A stretch of 64,000 nt of DNA, taken from Labrenzia sp. 011. Lineage in GTDB: Bacteria; Pseudomonadota; Alphaproteobacteria; Rhizobiales; Stappiaceae. Numbering within the stretch: position 1 is the first letter of the stretch; the number at the start of each line of letters is the position of its first letter. Below the pieces are notes generated by a model. The model saw only the letters and a program-made list of their open reading frames with translations. It did not search any database and was not told the origin of the DNA. Below, one piece after another: positions 1 through 9,714 of the stretch. The stretch covers positions 116,569 through 180,568 of the forward strand of contig NZ_QCYM01000009.1 of the NCBI RefSeq assembly GCF_003075075.1. Reading direction: 5' to 3'. The translations under genes and the position numbers were made by a program.

Positions 1-1
1 C

Positions 2-388
2 GACGAACATTTCCCGGTTACCTCGCCGGTATGGGTGAGGGCCGAGGGCAAGGTGCACCAGACAAGAAGCAGCTCCATGAGCCTCAATGAAATCGTCCTC
101 GAACGGGGCTCCCTTGGCCTCGACCTGCAGTCGGATCAGGAGTTCGACATCGCGTTTCTGGACGGGTTGGCGGCGAGAGCCAGCGTGGTGACGCTGAATG
201 ACAGCCACGTTCGGGTACGGTTGATGGACACGAAGGCCATCCGCGACCAGATCGTGGCCCGGCTGTTCAGCGATCCGCCTGCGAATATTGCGGAGCAGGG
301 CTTCATGCTGCGGACCAGTTTCGCTCTTTTCCGCCGGATGGTCGGGGGCATTTCCGGCGCCCCGAAGAATGTTCATGTGAAGGTTTGA
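2..388 (+). CDS. 3' end of an unidentified protein (5' part outside window)
   Basis: The reading frame is open to the left edge, so only the last 128 codons are visible and the real start lies upstream; the first possible internal start is a GTG at 35. The visible part is a soluble, beta-rich stretch (residues about 15-75) followed by a helical tail and contains no obvious membrane segment. The beta-rich piece and the phrase SLNEIVLERGSLGLDL loosely resemble a PilZ-like barrel at the end of cellulose-synthase-type glycosyltransferases, but the classic RxxxR motif is not visible, so this is only a guess. It converges on tsaD, 69 bases away. Confidence 0.55.
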   Translation, partial: DEHFPVTSPVWVRAEGKVHQTRSSSMSLNEIVLERGSLGLDLQSDQEFDIAFLDGLAARASVVTLNDSHVRVRLMDTKAIRDQIVARLFSDPPANIAEQGFMLRTSFALFRRMVGGISGAPKNVHVKV

Positions 389-457
389 GGCGGGAACCGC
401 CGGCCATTGAAACAGTCTCGCAGGATCTGGCCTCTCCGGGGCCCGGCTACGGCCGTG

Positions 458-1564
458 CTAAACCTTCGCGCCTTTCCGGCCCGCACCGAGCACACCGGCG
501 CTTTGCGAATCGAGAGGCCAGCGCGGGCGGGGGGACAGGGACCTGTCGTCGATGGGGCCCTGTCGCAAGCGTTCGATGCCAGCCCAGGCGATCATGGCGG
601 CGTTGTCCGTGCACAGGTTCATGGGGGGCGCCACGAAGCGCGCTCCGGCGTCCGCAGCGGCTGACTGCAGGCTTTGCCGGATTTCCTGATTGGCCGCGAC
701 GCCGCCTGCAACGACGATCACCGGCTCCGCATCCGCATGCCGCTCCCGGAAAAGCTCAAGGGCGGATCTTGTCCGCGCTGCCAGCACGTCGGAGACGGAA
801 CGCTGGAAGGCAGCGCACAGGTCGGCGACCGTCTGGTCGTCCACCGGTTCCAGCTTCTTGGCCTGCGTCCTGAGGGCGGTCTTCAGGCCGGCGAAGGACA
901 TGTCGAGACCGGGCCGGTCGAGCAGGGGGCGGGGCAGACGGAAGCGGGTCACGTCTCCCCTTGCGGCCATCTTCTCCACCTGCGGTCCGCCCGGATAGGG
1001 CAGGCCGAGAAGCTTGGCGGTCTTGTCGAAGGCTTCGCCGATGGCATCGTCGATGGTCGTGCCCAGGCGCTCGTAATCGCCGACGCCGCGCACCAGCAGG
1101 AACTGGCTGTGGCCGCCGGAGACGAGCAGCAGCAGAAAGGGGAAATTCAGGTCGTCGGTCAGGCGGGCGGTCAGGGCATGACCTTCCAGGTGGTTGACGC
1201 CGACAATCGGCTTTCCCGCCGCCATGGCAACCGCCTTGGCGGTCATGAAGCCGACGATGACGCCGCCGATCAGCCCGGGGCCGGCAGTTGCCGCGACCGC
1301 ATCAATGTCCTCCCAGCCACAACCGGCGTCGTGCATCGCCTCGGCGATGATCCTGTCGAGGATGTCGATATGGGCGCGCGCGGCGATCTCGGGGACCACG
1401 CCGCCGAATTGCGTATGCTCGGCAATCTGAGAGCGGATGGTGTTGGACAGGATCCGCCTGTCCTGCGGTCCGCAGACAACCGCCGCCGCCGTTTCATCGC
1501 AGCTCGTCTCGATGCCGAGGACCGTCAGATTGGTCGCATTGTCATTTGAATTGACTGAGGTCAT
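458..1564 (-). CDS. tsaD: tRNA N6-adenosine threonylcarbamoyltransferase TsaD
   Basis: TsaD transfers the threonylcarbamoyl group from TC-AMP to A37 of ANN-decoding tRNAs, working with TsaB and TsaE in the cytoplasm. The Kae1/Gcp signature is clear: GIETSCDET near residue 17, the metal-binding NHLEGH (H125 and H129), SGGHSQ, and a C-terminal NAAMIAWAG. Length (368 aa) is slightly longer than E. coli TsaD (337 aa) through a short N-terminal lead. It is divergent from hemC across about 96 bases, an arrangement common in alphaproteobacteria, so that gap must hold both promoters. Essential in most bacteria. A large opposite-strand reading frame over the same bases is a shadow. Confidence 0.97.
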   Translation of the reverse strand: MTSVNSNDNATNLTVLGIETSCDETAAAVVCGPQDRRILSNTIRSQIAEHTQFGGVVPEIAARAHIDILDRIIAEAMHDAGCGWEDIDAVAATAGPGLIGGVIVGFMTAKAVAMAAGKPIVGVNHLEGHALTARLTDDLNFPFLLLLVSGGHSQFLLVRGVGDYERLGTTIDDAIGEAFDKTAKLLGLPYPGGPQVEKMAARGDVTRFRLPRPLLDRPGLDMSFAGLKTALRTQAKKLEPVDDQTVADLCAAFQRSVSDVLAARTRSALELFRERHADAEPVIVVAGGVAANQEIRQSLQSAAADAGARFVAPPMNLCTDNAAMIAWAGIERLRQGPIDDRSLSPRPRWPLDSQSAGVLGAGRKGAKV

Positions 1565-1660
1565 TGGTCTTGCGGTGCTGGCCTGTGCTAGGACATCTCA
1601 ACGAAGCAAATCAGTTTCCCGGCGCATTTCATGCCGGGCGTAACATCCGGACGGTAAACC

Positions 1661-2587
1661 TTGCAATCAAATCCTTTGCGCATCGGCACGAGAGGCAGCG
1701 CGCTGGCGCTGGCGCAGGCTGAAGAAACCCGCGACAGGCTGATGACAGCCCATGGTCTCGCCGAGGACGCTTTCGAGATCGTCGTCATCAAGACATCCGG
1801 AGACCGCATCCAGGACCGGCCCCTGTCGGAAGTCGGCGGGAAGGGGCTCTTCACCAAGGAGATCGAGGAGGCGCTTCTGGGCGGGCGGATCGACATCGCC
1901 GTCCATTCCTCCAAGGACATGCCGACGGTTCTGCCGACCGGTCTTGAACTGACCGCCTTTCTGCCGCGCGAGGACGTGCGCGATGCCTTTCTCTCTCCCC
2001 GGGCGAAAACGCTGGTGGACCTGCCGCAGGGCGCGGTGGTCGGGTCCAGTTCCCTGCGCCGGCAGGCGATGATCAAGCGGCTGCGGCCCGACATCGAGGT
2101 CGTGATGTATCGCGGCAACCTGCAGACCCGGTTGCGCAAGCTGGCCGAGGGCGAGGTGGATGCGACGCTTCTGGCCGCTGCCGGCCTGAGACGGCTCGGA
2201 CTGGAAAGCGAAATCACCAGCCTGTTGGAAGTCGACGATTTCCTGCCTGCCGTGGGGCAGGGGGCGATCTGTATCGAAAGCCGGACCGATGACGACGACA
2301 CGCGCGCAATGCTCGCGCCGATTCACGATCCGGACACCCAGGTCAGGCTGGACGCCGAACGGGCCTTTCTGGCCGTTCTCGACGGCTCCTGCCGCACGCC
2401 CATCGGCGGACTGGCGACCCTGCGGGACGGACTGCTGCATTTCAGGGGCATCGTGCTGAAGCCGAATGGCACGGAAGCGCATGTGACCTCCGGAAGCGGA
2501 GCGCCGGCCAGTGCGGTCGAGATCGGCATATCGGCCGGGGAAACCCTGAAAGCCCTGATGGGACCGGGATTTTTTCAGGATCACTGA
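1661..2587 (+). CDS. hemC: Hydroxymethylbilane synthase (porphobilinogen deaminase)
   Basis: HemC polymerises four porphobilinogen molecules into hydroxymethylbilane, the third step from ALA in heme and corrin synthesis. Visible motifs are [13 protein letters not shown] at residue 7, the catalytic Asp in HSSKDMP (D86), the arginine-rich [14 protein letters not shown], and the dipyrromethane-attaching cysteine in [10 protein letters not shown] (C244). The 308-aa length is normal for the family. The start is TTG at 1661, because no ATG lies upstream of the conserved N-terminus. It begins the hemC-hemD pair; hemD starts only 2 bases after the stop, so the two are surely co-transcribed. Confidence 0.97.
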   Translation: MQSNPLRIGTRGSALALAQAEETRDRLMTAHGLAEDAFEIVVIKTSGDRIQDRPLSEVGGKGLFTKEIEEALLGGRIDIAVHSSKDMPTVLPTGLELTAFLPREDVRDAFLSPRAKTLVDLPQGAVVGSSSLRRQAMIKRLRPDIEVVMYRGNLQTRLRKLAEGEVDATLLAAAGLRRLGLESEITSLLEVDDFLPAVGQGAICIESRTDDDDTRAMLAPIHDPDTQVRLDAERAFLAVLDGSCRTPIGGLATLRDGLLHFRGIVLKPNGTEAHVTSGSGAPASAVEIGISAGETLKALMGPGFFQDH

Positions 2588-2589
2588 CC

Positions 2590-3306
2590 ATGCGCTTTCT
2601 GGTGACCAGGCCTCAGCCCGACTGCAAGCGAACTGCGGACAAGCTGCGGGCGGCCGGTCACGTCGCGGATGAGGCACCGCTTCTGGACTTTCAGGTTTCA
2701 CCACCGGCACCTCTCGATCTGTCCGGCGTTTGTGCCGTGGCGTTTTCAAGCCGGCGGGCAGTGTCCGTTCTGGCCGGGCATCCTCAGCTTGCCGAGCTTC
2801 TGGATCTTCCCGTTTTCACCGTGGGAGCGGCGACGGCGGAAGCCTGCAGGCGGGCGGGATTCGCGGATGTGCGTTCCGCAGGAGGAGATTTCGCGGCCCT
2901 GGGCAGGCTCATTCTTCGCGAACGGGCCGGGCTCGGGCCGGGTGCGGTCTTCTATCCCGCAGCGCAGGACCGGTCGGGGGATCTGGAGCGTGTCCTGAAA
3001 ACCGGCGCTCTGGCCTGTCGCACCCGGGTTGTCTACCGGATGGATCCGATGGAAAAATTGCCGTCCGAGGTTGTGAGGGCCCTCTCTCTTGCCGCCTATG
3101 ACGGCGTGCTGGTCTATTCGAGGCGCACGGCGGAAACGCTGGTGGCCGCGTTGCATTCCGCAGGTCTGGGAGCCAAAATTCCGGGACTGAAGGTCTACGC
3201 CATTTCGTCGCATGCAGCGGCGCCCATGCGAGAGGCCGCGCAGGTGCGTGTCGCGCAGGCACCTTGTGAAACGGCGCTTCTGGATCTGGTCTTAGCGGAG
3301 TGTTAA
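2590..3306 (+). CDS. hemD: Uroporphyrinogen-III synthase
   Basis: HemD closes and inverts ring D of hydroxymethylbilane to give uroporphyrinogen III. The protein is 238 aa, the usual size, and shows the family pattern of two similar alpha/beta lobes: LVTRPQPDCKRTADKL at the start, a middle VFTVGAATAEACRRAGF, and YAISSHAAAPMREA near the end. Sequence conservation in this family is always low, so the call leans on position directly after hemC as well as on these motifs. No TM segment or signal peptide is visible. It is followed after 136 bases by the Mic60-like gene. Confidence 0.92.
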   Translation: MRFLVTRPQPDCKRTADKLRAAGHVADEAPLLDFQVSPPAPLDLSGVCAVAFSSRRAVSVLAGHPQLAELLDLPVFTVGAATAEACRRAGFADVRSAGGDFAALGRLILRERAGLGPGAVFYPAAQDRSGDLERVLKTGALACRTRVVYRMDPMEKLPSEVVRALSLAAYDGVLVYSRRTAETLVAALHSAGLGAKIPGLKVYAISSHAAAPMREAAQVRVAQAPCETALLDLVLAEC

Positions 3307-3442
3307 CCAGATCCGGGGGAGTCCTTCTATTGCGGCGCGGAAAAGTCTTTGCCGCGGCAGTACCGCTTCGCAAAGAGGCGTGTATAGTAAAGGTCTTGGA
3401 GCTGACGGTTCCGGGGCCGGGGCAGGTTCGGGAGAAGTGCAG

Positions 3443-5365
3443 ATGACGACGGACAAAAAATCTTCTGGCGGGACATCCTCTTCGGGCGGAAGCGGATCTC
3501 CGGGCAAGCCGGACACGACATCCGCGTCTCCAGGTGCATCCAAGCGGCCGGTCACGATTGATCTTGCGGCGGAAAAGGTGAGCCCGAAACCGGGCGCAGC
3601 CTCTCCCGGGGGATCTTCCCAGGCAGGATCCGGAAAATCGCCGCGGCCGGGAAGCTCTGCCACCTCTTCGGGTACGACATCCGTCCCGCCTTCAGGATCT
3701 TCCGCGGCATCCGCGAAACCGGGCGTGACGGGAACGGGAACCGCGGGAAGTTCTGCCGGACGGAGCACGACGGGGAGCACTCCCGGTGCCAGACCCTCAT
3801 CCTCCGTTTCGTCCTCAGCTTCCGGTACTTCCACTTCCGCATCATCCGCAAGTTCGGCTTCCGGAACCGCGTCGAGCGCGTCCGGGACGGCCTCGAAACC
3901 TGCGTCTTCCACCGGCACGGCCTCGGGTGCAAGTTCCCGTCCGACCGGTTCGACCAGCTTTTCCAATCCTCCGGCGGCGGCGGAAGGCGGCGGTGTCGGC
4001 GCTTTCGGCGTGCTGATTGCGGCGGTCATCGGTGGCGTGCTGGTGCTTGGAGGCGGGTTCGGCCTGTATCAGGCCGGGCTCGTCAAGCTGTCGCCGGAAC
4101 AGAACCAGCAGGTGACGAGCGCACTTTCGTCGGCCGAACGCAAGATTGCCGATCTGGAGAGCAAGCTGGCCAATGTGACCTCGACCGTCAGCGGTCAGGA
4201 CCCGGCCAAGGCCGTTGCGACCCTGGAAACAAAGATCTCCAGTCTCGAATCGCAGTTGCAGGAAGCGGTCTCGGCGGCACCGTCCGACGTCTCCGCCACC
4301 ATCGAGACACTGCAGAAAGAGATCGCCGACCTGCGCAGCAGCGTGGCTTCCGGGACAGGCGGCTCCGGGGAGGGCGCCCCGGCCGATCTCGCGCCGCTGG
4401 AAAGCCGGCTGGCGGCCCTGGAAGCAGCAGCGAAAAGCCAGGGGACGGTGGACCTGACCTCTCTGGAAACGCGCCTTGCCAAACTGGAAAGCGAAACAAC
4501 CTCCGCCACGTCGGAAGCCGACAAGCTGTCCGGCTCCGTCACGGGGATCGAGACGCGTCTGGATGACCTGAAGAGCACGCTCGACACGCTGCAGACACGG
4601 CTGCAGAACACCGAGGCGACGGCCAAGGCGGCGCAGACGGCGGTGTCGACGTCGGATGTGTCGCTGAAAACCCTTGCCGACAGTCAGGCGCGGGCCACGG
4701 AAACCCTTTCAAGCCTTTCCGCGGACATCAAGTCCGTCGGCGCGGCGAACACTGCGGCGCTGGAGGCCATCCGGGCCGAGCTGGATGGACTGTCCACGCG
4801 GCTGGCCAAGGTGGAAGCGACCATGGGCGATGCCACGGCGCGGGAGGTGGCCGCACGCGCGCTGTCGGTCTCGGCGCTCAAGTCGGCGGTCGATTCCGGC
4901 CGCCCCTATACAACCGAGCTGGCTGCGGTCAAGGCCGGTCTGCCCGCGGATATGGACCTGAAGGCGCTGGAAACCTATGCGGAGACCGGCGTCGAACCGG
5001 TCGCCGTGCTGATCGCGCAGTTCCCGGCAGTGGCGCGCAAGGTCTATCAGACCTTTGCCGAGCCCGACCGCTCGGCGGACATGCTGGACAGTCTCCTGGC
5101 CAGCGCGAAGTCGCTGGTTGCGGTCCGCGGACCGGGCGATGCGGACGGCTCCGGGCCGGAAGCCGCCTTGCGGCGGATGGAAAATGCCGTCTCCGATGGC
5201 GATTTGAGCGCGGCGCTGGCTGCCTACAGGACCCTGCCGGAATCGGCTCAGGCCGCTGCGGCCGAGTGGGCGGCGCGGGCCGAGGCGCGTGTCGAGGTGA
5301 ATGCGCTCACCGAAAAGGCCTCGCAGGAAGTGCTGAACGCGCTGGCCGCGAAAAAAGACAGTTGA
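3443..5365 (+). CDS. Mic60/mitofilin-like inner membrane protein
   Basis: This 640-aa protein matches the alphaproteobacterial mitofilin-like family (COG4223), relatives of mitochondrial Mic60 that shape inner-membrane folds. It has a cytoplasmic N-terminus (residues 1 to about 180) of very low complexity, rich in Ser, Gly, Thr, Pro and Ala; one TM helix at about 188-211; a long coiled coil (about 215-480) with repeated LETRLAKLE-type heptads; and a C-terminal helical mitofilin domain (about 480-640). I chose ATG 3443 because GGAGAAG sits about 5-6 bases upstream; an in-frame GTG at 3380 would add 21 residues. It lies between hemD and hemY, the usual bacterial context for Mic60. An acidic antisense frame over the repetitive part is a composition artefact. 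Confidence 0.88.
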   Translation: MTTDKKSSGGTSSSGGSGSPGKPDTTSASPGASKRPVTIDLAAEKVSPKPGAASPGGSSQAGSGKSPRPGSSATSSGTTSVPPSGSSAASAKPGVTGTGTAGSSAGRSTTGSTPGARPSSSVSSSASGTSTSASSASSASGTASSASGTASKPASSTGTASGASSRPTGSTSFSNPPAAAEGGGVGAFGVLIAAVIGGVLVLGGGFGLYQAGLVKLSPEQNQQVTSALSSAERKIADLESKLANVTSTVSGQDPAKAVATLETKISSLESQLQEAVSAAPSDVSATIETLQKEIADLRSSVASGTGGSGEGAPADLAPLESRLAALEAAAKSQGTVDLTSLETRLAKLESETTSATSEADKLSGSVTGIETRLDDLKSTLDTLQTRLQNTEATAKAAQTAVSTSDVSLKTLADSQARATETLSSLSADIKSVGAANTAALEAIRAELDGLSTRLAKVEATMGDATAREVAARALSVSALKSAVDSGRPYTTELAAVKAGLPADMDLKALETYAETGVEPVAVLIAQFPAVARKVYQTFAEPDRSADMLDSLLASAKSLVAVRGPGDADGSGPEAALRRMENAVSDGDLSAALAAYRTLPESAQAAAAEWAARAEARVEVNALTEKASQEVLNALAAKKDS

Positions 5366-5492
5366 CCGGCGGCCGGTTTGCCGGCTGACGGGTTGTGAGA
5401 TGCCGCAGTAACCGTCCCGCGTTCGCCCGAACGCCGGACACTGCGGACGAATTTGGGCCGGTCAGGACCGGCAACCCTTGGGAGCGAACTGA

Positions 5493-7373
5493 ATGATCCG
5501 CGTCCTTCTCTTTATCGTGCTGCTGTTTGCCGTTGCATCGGGTTTCGCCTGGCTGTCGGACGTGCCGGGCATGATCTCGATCAGCTGGAACGGCTATGTC
5601 TGGGAACAGCCGCCGGCGGTCGTTGCCGTTATCGCCGGTGTCCTGCTGGCGATTCTCCTCGTGGTGGTCTGGGTCATCCGCGTGATCCTGAAGTCCCCGC
5701 AGATCGCCAGCCGGTTTTTCCAGCGCCGCCGGAAGGACAAGGGCTATCAGGCCCTGTCCCAGGGGCTGATCGCGCTGGGAACAGGCAATTCCAAGCAGGC
5801 GCGCCGCCATGCTCTGGAAGCGGACAGGCTGCTGTCGGAAGAACCGGCGGCAAAGCTTCTGCTGGCCCAGACGGCGCAGCTTGCCGGCAAGGACGACGAG
5901 GCGCGCGGCCGGTTCGAGGCGATGCTGGAAGATCCGCAGACCAGGGCACTGGGCCTGCACGGCCTCTTCGTGGAAGCGGAACGTCACGGGGAGCCCGTGG
6001 CCGCCCGTCACTATGCCGAGGAAGCGATGAAAACCTCGCCGGGTCTGGAATGGGCGGGCAAGGCGGTGCTCGGCTATCAGGCGGTGGCTCATCACTGGGA
6101 CGAGGCGCTCAAGACGCTCGAGCGCAATTACGCCGCCAAGATGCTCGACAAGAAGACCTATCGCCGTCAGCGGGCCGTCATTCTGACCGCCCTGGCGCAA
6201 AAGCTGGAAGACGGCGAGCCGGAACGGGCCTATTCGCTCGCCAAGGAGGCGCACGGCCTGGCGCTGGATCTCGTGCCCGCTGCGGTGCTGACCTCCCGTC
6301 TCGCAACGCGCCGCGGCGATATCCGCAAGGCGTCGAAAGTGCTGGAGACGACCTGGCGGCTGTTTCCGCATCCCGAACTTGCGGAGACCTATGCCCATGT
6401 GCGTACGGGTGATTCCGCCGTCGATCGGCTGAAACGGGTCAGGTCGCTGTCGGCACAGCGGGCCAACACGCCTGAAGGCGCGCTGGCGGTTGCCCAGGCG
6501 GCGCTGGAGGCACGGGAATTCGATGAGGCCAGGGCGCAACTGAAAAAGGTTCTCCAGTCCGAACCGTCCCGCAAGGCCTTCCTGCTGATGGCGGAGGTCG
6601 AGGAAGCCGAACATGGCGACAGTGGCCGGATGCGCGACTGGCTCGCGCGGGCCGTCAAGGCGCCGCTCGACAAGGCCTGGGTGGCGGACGGGATCGTCTC
6701 GGCCGAATGGCAGGCCGTTTCCCCGGTCACCGGCAAGCTGGACGCCTTCAGGTGGATGTCGCCGGGCGGTCTGTCGGACGAAGACGGCGGTCTTCTGGAA
6801 GACAGTGCCTTCGAAGCTCCGGCCCTGCCCGCCGCGACGGTGGCGGCAGCGTCCGCCGAGCCTTCCCCTGCCGGTGTGGATACATCCGGTGACGATCCGA
6901 AGACGGTGGATCTCACGCCCGAACCGGTCGCTCGGGAGCCTGTTGCCAGTGCCGGGGACGCGCAGGCGGCCGACGCTTCGAGGGAAGCGGTCAAGGCCGC
7001 GCCGGACAAGGATGGCAGGATGGGGCCCGAAGGAACCACGGACGACGTCGGCCTCACTCCTCCGCTGAAGGACCTGCCGGAGGCTCCGAAAGCCGCGGAA
7101 AAAGCTGCCGACGCGGGAAAACCCGAGCCGGAAGCTGCCGCGCAGGAGGTTGCCGCCTCCAGTGCGGTTCCCGTCGCGGACAAGCCGGTGGTGCCTTCCG
7201 GCAAGAAGGTCGCGGGCGAAAACAGGCCGGTGGAAACGAATCCGACACCCGGCAAGGAGAACCTGAACGGCCCGATCGAGTTCCCCCTGAGCCGGATGCC
7301 GGACGATCCGGGGCCGGAGGACGACGACGAGGGAACAGGGGATAAAAAGCCGCGACCCCGGTTCTTCAACTAG
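5493..7373 (+). CDS. hemY: HemY-type inner membrane TPR protein
   Basis: This is the proteobacterial HemY of hem operons, not the protoporphyrinogen oxidase of the same name. Two N-terminal TM helices (about residues 1-20 and 40-64) are followed by the conserved RFFQRRRKDKGYQALSQGL and TPR-like helical repeats to about residue 420. The exact biochemical role is unknown, but the family is linked to late heme synthesis or delivery and may partner with the Mic60-like protein. The last 190 residues are an Ala/Pro/Glu-rich, probably disordered tail, longer than in enterobacterial HemY (about 400 aa). SD-like GGGAGCG lies about 6 bases before the ATG. Confidence 0.92.
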   Translation: MIRVLLFIVLLFAVASGFAWLSDVPGMISISWNGYVWEQPPAVVAVIAGVLLAILLVVVWVIRVILKSPQIASRFFQRRRKDKGYQALSQGLIALGTGNSKQARRHALEADRLLSEEPAAKLLLAQTAQLAGKDDEARGRFEAMLEDPQTRALGLHGLFVEAERHGEPVAARHYAEEAMKTSPGLEWAGKAVLGYQAVAHHWDEALKTLERNYAAKMLDKKTYRRQRAVILTALAQKLEDGEPERAYSLAKEAHGLALDLVPAAVLTSRLATRRGDIRKASKVLETTWRLFPHPELAETYAHVRTGDSAVDRLKRVRSLSAQRANTPEGALAVAQAALEAREFDEARAQLKKVLQSEPSRKAFLLMAEVEEAEHGDSGRMRDWLARAVKAPLDKAWVADGIVSAEWQAVSPVTGKLDAFRWMSPGGLSDEDGGLLEDSAFEAPALPAATVAAASAEPSPAGVDTSGDDPKTVDLTPEPVAREPVASAGDAQAADASREAVKAAPDKDGRMGPEGTTDDVGLTPPLKDLPEAPKAAEKAADAGKPEPEAAAQEVAASSAVPVADKPVVPSGKKVAGENRPVETNPTPGKENLNGPIEFPLSRMPDDPGPEDDDEGTGDKKPRPRFFN

Positions 7374-7686
7374 GATTTCGATCCCTGCGGATTTCGCGGT
7401 GCTCGCCTCCGCAGGCATGATGCTGTCCCGGCCCCGGGGTCGGGGCCTGTCCATTGTCTTCCGTTCCGGACCGTGCGGAAAAGAGGACGGTGCCCAGCAC
7501 AAATCCGGCCGGCATTTGCTCCAGATGGTACGGGCAGGCGGGCTGCGGCGGGGAAGATGTAATATCCTGCGCAGAACTTGTCGCTAACCTCTTGCATCCG
7601 GCGCCAAGCTCCGGTAATTAGCGGCGCACCCGGCAGATGTCGGGATACGCGCCGTATCGCGCTTTGCTTGTCCGTTCAGGCAGATC
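7374..7686. other. Intergenic region between hemY and tRNA-Thr
   Basis: About 313 bases without a supportable gene. A GC-rich hairpin (GGCCCC at 7430-7435 pairing with GGGGCC at 7442-7447) could end hemY transcription, but it lacks a T-run. The right half should contain the tRNA promoter; I could not identify convincing -35/-10 boxes. Short reading frames here (for example 7399-7587) show no homology or ribosome-binding site that I recognise. Confidence 0.4.
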
Positions 7687-7762
7687 GCCGCTTTAGCTCA
7701 GGTGGTAGAGCACATCATTCGTAATGATGGGGTCGCAGGTTCGAGTCCTGCAAGCGGCACCA
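7687..7762 (+). tRNA. tRNA-Thr (anticodon CGT)
   Basis: A full cloverleaf can be drawn. The acceptor stem GCCGCTT (7687-7693) pairs perfectly with AAGCGGC (7752-7758). The D arm is GCTC/GAGC, and the anticodon stem CATCA/TGATG encloses TTCGTAA, placing CGT at 7720-7722. The variable loop is GGGTC and the T arm is GCAGG-TTCGAGT-CCTGC. Discriminator A is followed by an encoded CCA (7760-7762). It reads ACG threonine codons, which are frequent in a high-GC genome. It stands alone, with no neighbouring tRNA. Confidence 0.96.
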
Positions 7763-7930
7763 CTCCTCATAGGCAACTGCTTCTCGGGCGACCTGATCGC
7801 TGCGTCGGCCCGGTTTCGTTATTCCTGACATATTTTACAATGTGTTTTTACGATCCGGATTTTCGGGTTGGTTACTTTGATTCTGGATTGCCGAAACGGT
7901 TGCTTGATTTAAGGCGCCCAAGTTGATTCA

Positions 7931-8821
7931 ATGAAAGAATCAGCAATTCTTCCTGATTTCAAGAATGTTCCCCTGTTTGAATGCATGGAGAGCGGTGTGG
8001 GCAAAACGGCAAAACTTGAATTTATCCGGCGGCTCGTTCCGTTGAGCCTCGCTGTGCTTGCAGTCGTCGGCGGATATTTCTTCATGTCGTTGCTGAGCAG
8101 CCTTCTGTGTCTGGTGGCCGCCGCCGGCATCTATGCCGCGCTGCCCCGGCCCAATGTTCCCTCCGGGGCGATCCGCCCGGTGTCGCGCCCCCCGATGATC
8201 ATCCTGGATCTCATCGGCTTCACGCTCGGCATCCTCCTGTTTCCGCTCGCCTTTATCGGCATGGGGGTTGCCACCGGTGGTCTTGCCCTTCTGGCGCTCT
8301 TCTGCCTTGTGCCTGCCGCCGCCTCGCTGGTTTTCTTCACGGTTGCCGTACGCCAGGAAACCTCCTGGGTGCGGTTCTTCGCCAATGGCTTCGAATTCAC
8401 CCAGTTCGGCCTGCGGGTGCGTGTTCTCTTTGAGGAACTCTCCAGGATGGAGATCCGCCTGTGGGAGGCGCCGGGTCTGGCGGCCTGGTTTCAGGCCACC
8501 ATCGGATCCAGCGGTATGCGCTCCGCGGTGCTTCTGAACGGCGAGGAGAGCACGAAGACGCTTGTCTTCAGGCGGCGGGACGGTGCCCGCTTCACGATTT
8601 CCTCCGAGCTCGTCCCCGATCTGCAGCGCATCCTGATCGACATCGATCGGGCGGGCATGGATCTGCCGGAGGGGATCAGCGAATTGCAGCGGCGGAAGAT
8701 CCGCCAGCGCCGTGAACGCATGTATGGCGGGGAGCTGGACCTGCCGCAACCGCCCGAGGAAAAGAAAGTCGCGCGCATTGCCGCGCTGATCGAGCACGCC
8801 AGGCGGACCGCCGGACAATGA
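7931..8821 (+). CDS. Hypothetical membrane protein with cytoplasmic C-terminal domain
   Basis: I do not recognise this 296-aa protein. Two hydrophobic hairpins are visible: about residues 35-72 (LSLAVLAVVGGYFFMSLLSSLLCLV with a short turn) and about 93-140 (IILDLIGFTLGILLFPLAF then LALLALFCLVPAAASLVFF). These suggest four TM helices. The soluble remainder (about 145-296) is a mixed alpha/beta region that ends in a charged helix. The start is uncertain: ATG 7931 gives the longest form, while ATG 7985 (MESGVGKTAKLEF) would remove 18 residues, and neither has a strong SD. It is transcribed away from the tRNA and converges on the crotonase gene. Confidence 0.7.
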   Translation: MKESAILPDFKNVPLFECMESGVGKTAKLEFIRRLVPLSLAVLAVVGGYFFMSLLSSLLCLVAAAGIYAALPRPNVPSGAIRPVSRPPMIILDLIGFTLGILLFPLAFIGMGVATGGLALLALFCLVPAAASLVFFTVAVRQETSWVRFFANGFEFTQFGLRVRVLFEELSRMEIRLWEAPGLAAWFQATIGSSGMRSAVLLNGEESTKTLVFRRRDGARFTISSELVPDLQRILIDIDRAGMDLPEGISELQRRKIRQRRERMYGGELDLPQPPEEKKVARIAALIEHARRTAGQ

Positions 8822-8925
8822 GCGGGCCGGTTCCGGCGCACTGAAACTGCCGCCGGCAGGGTTTGTCCGTCAGTCGCATGGGCGGGTCCCGAAGCTTTCC
8901 GGCATGAGCGGATCCGCGCAACTCC

Positions 8926-9714
8926 TTATTTTTCTACCCAGTCCGGTTTGCGCTTTTCGAGGAAGGCGGATATGCCCTCCCTCGCCTCCTGGGTTTCCCA
9001 GGTGTCGGCAAGGCGGCGGATGGTGTCCTCGATGACGTCGTCCGTGATGGCCGGGCCGAGGGTTCTGGCAAGTGCCTTGGAGGCGGCGACGGCGGCAGGG
9101 GCGGCGGCAAGATAGGGCCTGATTTCCTGCTCCACGGCGTCATCGAGCCCGTCAGGGGACACCACCCTTGCGACAAGATCGAGATCCCGTGCTTCCGCTG
9201 CGCCGAATATCCTGGCGGACATGAACACGCGCCGTGCCTTGCCTTCTCCCATGCGAGCCAGAACATAGGGGCTGATCGTCGCCGGAATCAGGCCGAGACG
9301 GACTTCCGTCAGGCCGAATTTGGCGCTGTCCACGGCCACAACGCTGTCGCAGACGCTCATCATGCCGATGCCGCCGCCGAAGGCCTGTCCCTGGACGCGG
9401 CCGATCAGAGGTTTGGGCAGTTCGTTGAGGGCCTTCAGCATCAGGGCCAGCTTGCGGGCCTCGGCCATGCGGGTCTCGCGGCCGGCCTCGAACTGCTCGC
9501 GCATCCAGCCGAGATCGCCTCCGGCGCAGAAGCTCGCCCCTGCGCCGGTCAGGATGACAGCGCGGACCGATGGATCGGCGCCGAGATCTCTGGCGGCGGC
9601 CGTCAGCTCGCCGATCATCCTGGCCGACATGGAATTGTGTTTCTCCGGCCGGTTCAGCGTGAGCGTCGCGACGCCGCGCGGGTCGATCGAAAGGAGGATC
9701 GTCTCACAGGTCAC
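8926..9714 (-). CDS. liuC: Enoyl-CoA hydratase, probable methylglutaconyl-CoA hydratase
   Basis: This 262-aa crotonase-fold enzyme most likely hydrates 3-methylglutaconyl-CoA to HMG-CoA in leucine catabolism. Family marks include LNRPEKHNSMS near residue 20, the oxyanion-hole segment GAGASFCAGGDLGWM (about 56-70), and GQAFGGGIGMMSVCD (about 107-121). Substrate choice is inferred from its place after the HMG-CoA lyase and carboxylase genes. The start is GTG, overlapping the end of the HMG-CoA lyase gene by 4 bases (GTGA), which implies translational coupling. It is the last gene of the operon. A generic beta-oxidation hydratase cannot be excluded from sequence alone. Confidence 0.88.
   Translation of the reverse strand: MTCETILLSIDPRGVATLTLNRPEKHNSMSARMIGELTAAARDLGADPSVRAVILTGAGASFCAGGDLGWMREQFEAGRETRMAEARKLALMLKALNELPKPLIGRVQGQAFGGGIGMMSVCDSVVAVDSAKFGLTEVRLGLIPATISPYVLARMGEGKARRVFMSARIFGAAEARDLDLVARVVSPDGLDDAVEQEIRPYLAAAPAAVAASKALARTLGPAITDDVIEDTIRRLADTWETQEAREGISAFLEKRKPDWVEK

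Noticed and set aside
3292..4029. Acidic 245-codon minus-strand frame rich in Pro, Glu and Ala
   Set aside because: Complement of the Ser/Gly/Thr-rich repeat tail of the Mic60-like protein; low-complexity artefact.
5307..7502. 731-codon minus-strand open frame opposite hemY
   Set aside because: Antisense shadow, extremely rich in Arg/His/Gly, no ribosome-binding site, and hemY is clearly the coding frame.
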